The notes under the pieces: generated by a model
The model's database searches: none
Told to the model about the DNA's origin: nothing
Seen by the model: the letters and a program-made list of their open reading frames with translations, nothing else
Position numbers and translations under genes: made by a program
Shown here: positions 1 through 5,341 of the stretch, piece by piece
How the letters are laid out: the number at the start of each line of letters is the position of its first letter
How positions within the stretch are numbered: position 1 is the first letter of the stretch
Assembly: GCA_027325475.1 (NCBI GenBank)
Contig: DAIEFO010000167.1
Span: 1-5,341, forward strand
Source of the DNA: Desulfobacteraceae bacterium
GTDB taxonomy: Bacteria; Desulfobacterota; Desulfobacteria; Desulfobacterales; Desulfatirhabdiaceae
DNA length: 5,341 bases
Direction of reading: 5' to 3'

Positions 1-913
1 GTATGATGCGTTTGGCCAGCGTCAGGTGTCCGTCATCTACACCCAGTTGAATCAGTATCACGTGATTCTGGAAGCTGCGCCTTCTTTCTGGCAGCATCCG
101 GACACGCTGCGTGACATATATGTGGCGTCATCCAGCGGCCAGATGGTGCCGCTCAGCGCTTTTACCTCCTATCAGCCGGATGCCACATCGCTTGCGGTCA
201 ATCACCAGGGGCAGTTCCCTTCGGTGACGATTTCATTTAATCTGGCGCCGGGTGTTGCGCTGGGGGATGCGGTGAATGCCATTGATACCGCCATGAGTCA
301 GATCGGTCTGCCCGGCGGTATTCAGGGAAAATTCGCCGGAACGGCCAAGGCATTTGAAGATTCCCTCAAAAGCGAGCCATTTCTGATTCTGGCGGCTCTG
401 GTGTCGGTCTATATCGTTCTGGGCATCCTGTATGAAAGCTATATCCATCCGCTGACCATTCTCTCTACCCTGCCATCCGCGGGAATCGGGGCGGTGCTGG
501 CGTTGATGGCGTTTCATTCCGATCTGAACATGATTGCCATCATTGGCGTCATTCTGCTGATTGGCATCGTCAAGAAAAATGGTATTATGATGATTGATTT
601 TGCATTGATGGTGCAGCGCCAGGAGCAAAAAACCGCGACAGAGGCCATTTACCAGGCATGCCTGCTGCGGTTTCGGCCGATCATGATGACCACCATGGCG
701 GCGCTTCTGGGGGCCGTGCCGTTGGCGATGGGCCTGGGGATTGGTGGCGAATTGCGGCGTCCTTTGGGAATTTCCATTGTCGGCGGGCTTCTGTTCAGTC
801 AGATGCTGACGCTGTTTACCACGCCGGTGATGTATATTTATCTGGACAGACTGCGCGCCTGGCTGGAAGCAAGGCGCCGGAAGAAGCCGGCGGCTGTTGT
901 GGTTGTCGAATGA
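1..913 (+). CDS. RND (HAE1 family) multidrug efflux permease, MdtB/MdtC/MuxB-like, C-terminal part
   Basis: This is the inner-membrane, proton-driven pump of a tripartite drug exporter. The reading frame is open from the window edge (first full codon at 2) to the TGA at 911-913, giving about 303 residues of a family that is usually about 1030 long; the rest lies upstream. The visible part starts with YDAFGQRQVSVIYTQ and continues through the PC2 porter region (VNHQGQFPSVTISFNLAPG). Transmembrane segments 8-12 follow, including YIVLGILYESYIHPLTILS and the TM10 motif IVKKNGIMMIDFAL. The second Lys of that motif (575-577) aligns with the AcrB proton-relay Lys940. The Thr at 689-691 in RPIMMTT aligns with AcrB Thr978. 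The wording of these motifs is closest to the MdtB/MdtC/MuxB/MuxC branch rather than AcrB, from memory. The protein ends in a basic tail RRRKKPAAVVVVE. Its stop overlaps the start of the outer-membrane factor gene, so the two are almost certainly one operon. The substrate cannot be read from this fragment. Confidence 0.95.
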   Translation, partial: YDAFGQRQVSVIYTQLNQYHVILEAAPSFWQHPDTLRDIYVASSSGQMVPLSAFTSYQPDATSLAVNHQGQFPSVTISFNLAPGVALGDAVNAIDTAMSQIGLPGGIQGKFAGTAKAFEDSLKSEPFLILAALVSVYIVLGILYESYIHPLTILSTLPSAGIGAVLALMAFHSDLNMIAIIGVILLIGIVKKNGIMMIDFALMVQRQEQKTATEAIYQACLLRFRPIMMTTMAALLGAVPLAMGLGIGGELRRPLGISIVGGLLFSQMLTLFTTPVMYIYLDRLRAWLEARRRKKPAAVVVVE

Positions 914-2364
914 TGGGGGCATGTATGTGTTATTGGGGGAAAAAACTGATACGAATGGTTGTTGCAGCAGGCGCTTTGGGGCTGACTGCCTGTACGGTAG
1001 GCCCGGATTACGTGCGGCCCGCGGCTGTTGTAACCATGCCTTCATCTTTTAAAGAAACGGCTGGATGGAAAGTGGCGCAGCCGCAGGATGAGGTATTGTC
1101 CGCAAGATGGTGGGAAATATACGGCGACCCGCAGTTGAACGCGCTCGAAACTCAGGTGGCCATCGACAATCAGAATATCAAGGCTTATGAGGCCTCTTTC
1201 CGTCAGGCGCAGGCACTGGTGCAGTCCGCCCGTGCCGGATATTTCCCGACGGTTGCGGTCGGCGCATCGGCCACCCGAACCCGCACATCCGCCAATCTTG
1301 ACGGTTCAAACGCCGGAAAAGAGACTTCCGACTTTCAGCTCCCTTTCAGCCTTGCCTGGGAAGCGGACATCTGGGGACGCATTCGCAGAAATGTTGAAGC
1401 CGGGACGGCTGCGGCTCAGGCCAGCGCTGCGGATCTGGCCGCGGCAAGGCTCAGCGCTCAATCGGAACTGGCGGTGGACTATTTCCAGTTGCGGCTTCTG
1501 GATGCTCAGAAACGGCTTCTGGATGACACGGTCGCCTGCTATCAGAAGTCTCTGGACATGACGCAGAACCGCTATGCCAGTGGTATTGCGGCCAGATCGG
1601 ATGTGCTTCAGGCCGAAACCCAACTGAAAAGCACTCAGGCTCAGGCCATCGATCTGCTGGCGCAGCGATCCAAAATGGAGCATGCCATTGCGCTGTTGAT
1701 CGGCAAGCCTGCTTCGGAGTTTTCTTTAGCGCCGAAGCCGCTGACATTCCAGGTTCCCGTGTCGCCGGCCGGTCTTCCTTCCGAACTTCTGGAACATCGG
1801 CCGGATATCGCTTCCGCGGAACGAAAGATGGCGGCCGCCAATGCGCAGATCGGTGTGGCTGAAGCCGCCTACTATCCCACGATTCGGCTTTCGGCATCCA
1901 CAGGGCTGGATGCTTCCAACATTCTGGATGTGATGTCATGGCCGGCCAGGTTCTGGTCGGTGGGGCCGGCGGTGTCTGAAACCCTCTTCGACGGCGGGCT
2001 GCGGAAGGCTCAAAGCCGGCAGGCTGTTGCTGCGTATGACCAGACAGTGGCTGCCTATCGTCAGACGGTGTTGACCGCTTTTCAGGAGGTGGAGGATAAT
2101 CTGGCGGCGCTGCGGGTATTGGCGGAAGAAGCGGGCGTACAGGACAGCGCCGTTGCGGCCGCCAGGCAGACGGTGGATGTGATTGAAAATCAGTATCAGT
2201 CAGGAACTGTCGCGTATCTGAACGTTATTTCGTCCCAGACCGCTGTTCTTGCCAATGAACGTACGGCTCTGAACATACTTGGGAACCGCTTGACAGCCAG
2301 TGTTTTGCTGATCAAGGCTCTGGGCGGAGGCTGGAACACGGCGGATATGCCGCCAGAAGGGTGA
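910..2364 (+). CDS. NodT-family outer-membrane factor lipoprotein (TolC/OprM-type efflux channel)
   Basis: This is the outer-membrane exit duct of a tripartite efflux system, which docks onto a periplasmic adaptor and the RND pump encoded just upstream. From the ATG at 910 the protein is 484 residues, normal for the family. It begins with a lipoprotein signal peptide: basic KK and R, a short hydrophobic run, then the lipobox LTAC with lipidated Cys28 (991-993). The family signature VGPDYVRP follows directly. Thr, not Asp, follows the Cys, which fits outer-membrane sorting. Two OEP repeats are visible. The first spans about residues 73-265 and includes WEADIWGRIRRNVEA. The second spans about 293-475 and includes LLEHRPDIASAERKMAAANA and ETLFDGGLRKA. 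Each has long Ala/Gln-rich helices typical of the periplasmic barrel. Start 910 is chosen because it makes an ATGA overlap with the upstream stop, which suggests translational coupling. ATG at 913, 925 or 955 is also possible. The start at 925 has a G-run (916-920) in Shine-Dalgarno position and gives a more usual 23-residue signal peptide including the Cys. Confidence 0.94.
   Translation: MMGACMCYWGKKLIRMVVAAGALGLTACTVGPDYVRPAAVVTMPSSFKETAGWKVAQPQDEVLSARWWEIYGDPQLNALETQVAIDNQNIKAYEASFRQAQALVQSARAGYFPTVAVGASATRTRTSANLDGSNAGKETSDFQLPFSLAWEADIWGRIRRNVEAGTAAAQASAADLAAARLSAQSELAVDYFQLRLLDAQKRLLDDTVACYQKSLDMTQNRYASGIAARSDVLQAETQLKSTQAQAIDLLAQRSKMEHAIALLIGKPASEFSLAPKPLTFQVPVSPAGLPSELLEHRPDIASAERKMAAANAQIGVAEAAYYPTIRLSASTGLDASNILDVMSWPARFWSVGPAVSETLFDGGLRKAQSRQAVAAYDQTVAAYRQTVLTAFQEVEDNLAALRVLAEEAGVQDSAVAAARQTVDVIENQYQSGTVAYLNVISSQTAVLANERTALNILGNRLTASVLLIKALGGGWNTADMPPEG
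988..993 (+). other. Lipobox Ala-Cys: signal peptidase II cleavage and lipidation site
   Basis: Codons 988-993 encode the Ala-Cys of the lipobox LTAC in the outer-membrane factor. Cleavage by LspA is expected before the Cys at 991-993, whose side chain would be diacylglyceryl-modified. The lipobox and the VGPDY motif after it are read directly; processing is inferred from family knowledge. Confidence 0.8.
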
Positions 2365-2428
2365 CGGGTTTTGATGAAGCCATCCGGAATTCGATTTTTT
2401 ATGAGTTTAAAGATAATGAGACTGAAAA
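2365..2428 (+). other. 64-base gap between the outer-membrane factor and MFS genes; no clear terminator or promoter
   Basis: This short AT-rich gap holds a T-run (2395-2400) but no convincing stem before it, so I do not call a terminator. TTGATG (2371-2376) and GATAAT (2412-2417) resemble promoter elements but are 35 bases apart, so they do not form a sigma-70 promoter. The pentamer ATGAG occurs at 2401 and 2416 and again at the MFS start (2429). The MFS gene could be read through from the upstream operon or have its own weak promoter; the sequence does not decide. Confidence 0.4.
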
Positions 2429-3976
2429 ATGAGAGAGTCTTCTGATATATCGACTGTATCTGCGCCTCTTGTAAATAAATGGGTGGTGGCAATAACCGTG
2501 ATGTTCGGTGCTTTTATGGCGGTTATGGATCTGAGTGTGGTCAACGTGGCCATGCCCCACATGATGGGAGGATTCAGCGAGGATATCTCGTCCATCACCT
2601 GGGTTGCCACCTCCTACAGTATTGCCGAGATCATCATGATTTCCATGACCGGGTGGCTGAGCACTCTCATCGGCAGAAAACGCCTCTATCTCTTTTCCTT
2701 TGGGTTGTTTACCGTGGGATCGGTTCTCTGCGGTACGGCCACAACCTTCTACCAGATGTTGCTGTATCGGGTTATCCAAGGCATTGGCGGCGGTGCGTTG
2801 ATTCCTGTTTCTCAAGCAATTCTGAGAGAAAGTTTTCCTCCGGAGGAGCAAGGTGTCGCGATGTCCATTTTCGGCATGGGGATAATGCTGGCACCAGCCA
2901 TAGGCCCTATGGTCGGCGGATGGCTCACGGATAATTTTGGCTGGCCTTGGATTTTTTATATCAATATTCCCATCAGTATTGTCGGAATTCTCATGGTATG
3001 GACATTTATCCATGATCCCGATTATTTAAAGCGAGGCGTCCAGAAAAAAGACTGGATGGGCATTCTGCTCATGACGGTGGCATTGACCACCATGCAGATC
3101 GTTCTTGAACGTGGCGAAAGGGAAAACTGGTTCGAATCCCACATGATCGTCATGGGGACGGTTGTCTGCATCCTGAGTCTGATCGCGCTGATTTATTGGG
3201 AGCTGAAAATCCAGGAACCTATCATCAATTTCAGACTGCTGAAAAATCTGTCTTTGTCGCTGGGTTCCACCATGGGGCTGGTTTTCAGTGTCGCTCTTTA
3301 CGGAGTTACTTTTGTTATTCCGCAGTTTACACAGAATCTTCAGGGATATCCAGCATTTAAGGCAGGGCTGGTTTTGGCGCCCCGGGCATTGATGCTGATA
3401 ACATTTATGCCTATTGTGGGCCGGCTTTACAACCATGTTGAAGCCAGGTGGCTTACCCTGATCGGAATTATTGTCACATTCTGGTCATATTACGATCTGT
3501 CCAGGTTATCGCTGGCAGCCGGATTCTGGAATTTCATTCCCATGCTGCTGATTATGGGCGCCGGAATGCCGTTCATATTTGTGACGCTATCGACCGTTTC
3601 CCTTTCCACCATTCCACGTCCCCATATGACAGAGGCTTCGAGTTTATATACGCTGGCCCGCAGGGTGGGCGGCAATATCGGCTATGCACTGGCGGCGACC
3701 ATTGTGTCCCGCTCCCAGCAGATTCATCATGTTGATCTGGCCGCCCAGGTGAATGCGTTCAATCCGTTTTACATTAAATATTACCATGCCGCACTCAACA
3801 TCATGAGCCGAGAAGGGTTCGGCCCCCAGGAATTGCGACATGCTTCAAGAGCTTTGATCAATATGGTGGTTAACCGGCAGGCCACCATGATGGCATATAA
3901 CGATACATCACTGGTTTTCGGTATTCTTTTTCTCTGCACCATCCCTTTGGCCCTGATGCTTCCGAGACGGCGATGA
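2429..3976 (+). CDS. DHA2-family (EmrB/QacA type) MFS multidrug efflux transporter, 14 TM
   Basis: This inner-membrane drug:proton antiporter is 515 residues, the normal length for EmrB-type DHA2 proteins. Visible motifs in order are: D1 in TM1 (MAVMDLSVVNVAMP, residues 30-43, with Asp34); motif A in the TM2-3 loop (GWLSTLIGRKR, 75-85); motif B in TM4 (LYRVIQGIGGG, with Arg114); the antiporter motif C in TM5 (GIMLAPAIGPMVGGW); and the EmrB-like WPWIFYINIPI (172-182). LERGERENWF and WELKIQEPIINF in the middle, and TEASSLYTLARRVGGNIG (401-418) later, match EmrB more than MdtD, from memory. The long 420-485 stretch before the last helix is the EmrB-type periplasmic loop. EmrB normally works with the adaptor EmrA, yet no HlyD-type gene is adjacent here. 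The ATG at 2429 has only a weak GAG (2418-2420) as Shine-Dalgarno, but the N-terminus is well placed for TM1. Parts of the gene are more AT-rich than its neighbours. Its 3' end overlaps the opposite-strand pseudouridine synthase. The substrate is unknown. Confidence 0.93.
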   Translation: MRESSDISTVSAPLVNKWVVAITVMFGAFMAVMDLSVVNVAMPHMMGGFSEDISSITWVATSYSIAEIIMISMTGWLSTLIGRKRLYLFSFGLFTVGSVLCGTATTFYQMLLYRVIQGIGGGALIPVSQAILRESFPPEEQGVAMSIFGMGIMLAPAIGPMVGGWLTDNFGWPWIFYINIPISIVGILMVWTFIHDPDYLKRGVQKKDWMGILLMTVALTTMQIVLERGERENWFESHMIVMGTVVCILSLIALIYWELKIQEPIINFRLLKNLSLSLGSTMGLVFSVALYGVTFVIPQFTQNLQGYPAFKAGLVLAPRALMLITFMPIVGRLYNHVEARWLTLIGIIVTFWSYYDLSRLSLAAGFWNFIPMLLIMGAGMPFIFVTLSTVSLSTIPRPHMTEASSLYTLARRVGGNIGYALAATIVSRSQQIHHVDLAAQVNAFNPFYIKYYHAALNIMSREGFGPQELRHASRALINMVVNRQATMMAYNDTSLVFGILFLCTIPLALMLPRRR

Positions 3977-4702
3977 AACGATCGCCGGTATTTCTTCAGA
4001 ACTGAGGTAGCGCCACGTGCCGCTTTCAAGGGTTCCCAGTCGGATACCGGCAATCCGGATGCGGTGGAGCTTCAGCACTCTCTGCCCCACTTTTTGAACC
4101 ATCCGACGGATTTGCCGGTTTTTCCCTTCCTTCAGGATAATTCGGAACCTTCGGAGTGATACGCGGTGAATTTCGGCAGGCCGGGTGCGTGAACCCATCA
4201 ACGTCATGCCTTCGGCCATTTTCTGAAGAGCGGCATCTGAAATCGGTGCGGACAGCGTCACCACATATTCTTTTTCATGATCAAACGACGGGTGAGACAG
4301 CCGGTGGTGCAGTGCGCCGTCGTTGGTCAAAAGCAGCAGGCCGGTGGATTCTTTATCCAGACGGCCGATGGGATAAACCCGATCGGGAATATCCACCAGC
4401 GCCGTCACCAGCTTTTCACCGGGTTGTTCGCAGCTTGTCACGTAACCGGCAGGTTTATGCAGAGCGATATACACCGTGCGCTGCTGCGTCAGAACGGTCC
4501 TGCCATCCATTTCGATGTGATCCACCCTTGGATCCACGCGGGTTCCCAGCTCTGTGACGACCTTTCCGTTGACCCGCACCCTCCCTGCCAGCATTATCTC
4601 TTCGCCGTGCCGCCTGGAACAGACGCCGGCGATGGAAAGATATTTCTGAAGCCGCACCGGATATTCGGTATCCGCCGGCCGCCGTACGCTTTCAGATGTC
4701 AC
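3908..4702 (-). CDS. RsuA/RluB/RluF-family pseudouridine synthase (rRNA modification)
   Basis: This cytoplasmic enzyme isomerises a specific uridine in RNA to pseudouridine; family members act on 16S or 23S rRNA. An N-terminal S4 RNA-binding domain is visible (RLQKYLSIAGVCSRR, then GRVRVNGKVV). The catalytic domain carries the hallmark YPIGRLDKESTGLLLLTNDG. Its catalytic Asp is at 4355-4357, residue 116 from the chosen start. HEKEYVVTL and EGKNRQIRRM follow, both typical of the family. GRLDKxS and HEKEY recall E. coli RluF, while VTELGTRV recalls Gram-positive RluB, so the exact target cannot be assigned. The start is taken as GTG at 4702-4700 because it overlaps the argJ stop in a GTGA junction, giving 264 residues. 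A GTG at 4657-4655 would start right at the S4 domain (249 residues). An ATG at 4756 would overlap argJ by 58 bases and is less likely. The last 22 codons lie inside the convergent MFS gene. Confidence 0.92.
   Translation of the reverse strand: MTSESVRRPADTEYPVRLQKYLSIAGVCSRRHGEEIMLAGRVRVNGKVVTELGTRVDPRVDHIEMDGRTVLTQQRTVYIALHKPAGYVTSCEQPGEKLVTALVDIPDRVYPIGRLDKESTGLLLLTNDGALHHRLSHPSFDHEKEYVVTLSAPISDAALQKMAEGMTLMGSRTRPAEIHRVSLRRFRIILKEGKNRQIRRMVQKVGQRVLKLHRIRIAGIRLGTLESGTWRYLSSEEIPAIVSSPSRKHQGQRDGAEKKNTENQ
3968..3987 (+). terminator. Possible weak intrinsic terminator at the MFS stop codon
   Basis: A perfect 7-bp stem, CGGCGAT (3968-3974) with ATCGCCG (3981-3987), encloses a six-base loop and includes the MFS stop codon TGA (3974-3976). 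On the plus strand it is followed by GTATTTCTTC, which is only partly T-rich, so termination would be inefficient. On the minus strand it lies inside the pseudouridine synthase coding sequence and has no T-run after it. A palindrome of this size can occur by chance. Confidence 0.3.
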
Positions 4703-5341
4703 GACCGGTAGTCCGCATTGATTCGTACATAGTCCACGGAAAAATCGCAGGTCCATACCGATGACCGGCTCTGTCCGCTGTGAAGGTCTATGGTGATGAC
4801 AAATTCAGGAAGTTTGAGCACCTGGGTGACAGCGTCTTCCGCGGCAGCGCCTTTTCCGCCGCCTTCTGAAAAGATCAGTACGTCATTAAAACAGATGTCG
4901 GTTCGATCGGGATCAAACGCAATGCCCGATCGTCCGGCGGCGGCCAGAATTCTGCCCCAGTTGGCGTCTTCGCCGAAAATAGCGGTTTTCACGAGGTTGG
5001 AATTGGCGACCGTGTTGGCAATTTGCCGGGCGTCGCTTTCGGACGCAGCGCCTTTGACGCGGATTTCCACCAGCTTGGTGGCGCCTTCGCCGTCTTTGAC
5101 CAGCATTTTGGCCAGATTTATCAGAACGTCATTTAAGATATTCTGGAAGACGGCCTGATCTTCGGAATTACGGATGACGGCGCCGGAAAGCCCACTGGCC
5201 AGGATCAGGGCGGTGTCGTTGGTGCTGGTGTCGCCGTCAACGGTGATGCGGTTAAAGGACTGCTGCACCGATTCCAGAAGGCAGGCGTGAAGCTGATCCG
5301 CTGTGGCGCCGATATCCGTGCAGACAAAACACAGAAGCGTT
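4699..5341 (-). CDS. argJ: ArgJ, glutamate N-acetyltransferase (ornithine acetyltransferase), beta-chain part
   Basis: ArgJ transfers the acetyl group from N-acetylornithine to glutamate in the cyclic arginine pathway. Many members also make N-acetylglutamate from acetyl-CoA, but whether this one does cannot be told from this part. The gene enters from the right edge and ends at TGA 4701-4699, leaving 213 complete residues of a protein usually about 400 long. The first complete codon, ACG at 5340-5338, begins TLLCFVCTD. This aligns with the conserved ATML motif, whose Thr is the autocleavage nucleophile and the N-terminus of the beta chain. The window therefore holds essentially the whole beta chain. 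Further hallmarks are the VDGDTSTNDT motif, the NSNLVKTAIFGEDANWGRI stretch and the terminal DYVRINADYRS. The GTG at 5268 is internal and not the start. The downstream pseudouridine synthase overlaps this gene by four bases, suggesting one transcript. Confidence 0.97.
   Translation of the reverse strand, partial: TLLCFVCTDIGATADQLHACLLESVQQSFNRITVDGDTSTNDTALILASGLSGAVIRNSEDQAVFQNILNDVLINLAKMLVKDGEGATKLVEIRVKGAASESDARQIANTVANSNLVKTAIFGEDANWGRILAAAGRSGIAFDPDRTDICFNDVLIFSEGGGKGAAAEDAVTQVLKLPEFVITIDLHSGQSRSSVWTCDFSVDYVRINADYRS

Noticed and set aside
658..909. Extending the outer-membrane factor upstream to 658
   Set aside because: The extension overlaps the conserved RND C-terminus and lacks a signal peptide at its start; the lipobox places the real start at 910-955.
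890..1031. 11-base direct repeat GCGGCTGTTGT at 890-900 and 1021-1031
   Set aside because: Short, both copies in coding sequence for an Ala-Val run, with no other repeat structure; probably chance.
233..1045. Long minus-strand open frame (270 codons) opposite the RND and outer-membrane factor genes
   Set aside because: Its product is rich in His, Gln, Arg and Asn with no domain pattern, as expected for the antisense of a conserved membrane-protein gene.
2651..2683. No Asp in MFS motif A (GWLSTLIGRKR), at first sight a missing key residue
   Set aside because: E. coli EmrB also lacks Asp at this place (GWLAKRVG, from memory), so this is a normal variant of the branch.
2399..3013. Minus-strand open frame (204 codons) opposite the MFS gene
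   Set aside because: Low-complexity His/Asn/Gly-rich product with no recognisable motif; the plus-strand MFS protein has clear family motifs throughout.
3863..3888. Inverted repeat ATGGTGG / CCACCAT with 12-base loop just beyond the synthase stop, a possible minus-strand terminator
   Set aside because: It lies inside the MFS coding sequence and has no T-run after it on the minus strand, so termination is not supported.
4156..4711. Two plus-strand open frames (133 and 144 codons) opposite the pseudouridine synthase
   Set aside because: They lie antisense to the S4 and catalytic domains, and their products show no domain-like pattern.

Overview
The window reads as a stretch of Gram-negative bacterial chromosome. 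Envelope transport genes lie on the plus strand and housekeeping genes on the minus strand, and the two sets converge near position 3976. A lipid-anchored outer-membrane factor and an RND pump require a two-membrane cell. The argJ gene followed by an RsuA/RluB/RluF-type pseudouridine synthase, together with the style of the proteins, is reminiscent of Desulfobacterota (sulfate-reducer type 'Deltaproteobacteria'). That taxonomic guess is an inference from memory and was not tested. No mobile element, tRNA, rRNA or CRISPR array is visible.

Layout. Positions 1-913 (+) hold the C-terminal third of an RND (HAE1) inner-membrane efflux permease most like MdtB/MdtC/MuxB/MuxC. Positions 910-2364 (+) hold a complete NodT-type outer-membrane factor lipoprotein, overlapping the permease in an ATGA junction. 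After a 64-base gap, positions 2429-3976 (+) hold a complete DHA2 (EmrB-type, 14-TM) MFS drug transporter. On the minus strand, positions 4699-5341 hold the C-terminal half of ArgJ, starting almost exactly at its autocleavage threonine. Positions 3908-4702 hold a pseudouridine synthase whose likely GTG start overlaps the argJ stop in a GTGA junction. The synthase and MFS genes overlap tail to tail by 69 bases, and a small hairpin sits at the MFS stop codon.

How they work together. The RND permease and outer-membrane factor would form a tripartite exporter with a periplasmic adaptor presumably encoded upstream of the window. The MFS pump may use the same outer-membrane channel or act alone, because no EmrA/HlyD adaptor gene sits beside it here. 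The order RND, OMF, DHA2 recalls mdtABC-mdtD of enterobacteria and muxABC-opmB of pseudomonads. The minus-strand pair serves arginine biosynthesis and RNA modification. It is probably co-transcribed, without an obvious functional link.

I did not find a convincing undescribed system. The most unusual feature is the convergent overlap: the hydrophilic C-terminal tail of the pseudouridine synthase is the exact codon-register antisense of the last transmembrane segment of the MFS protein.
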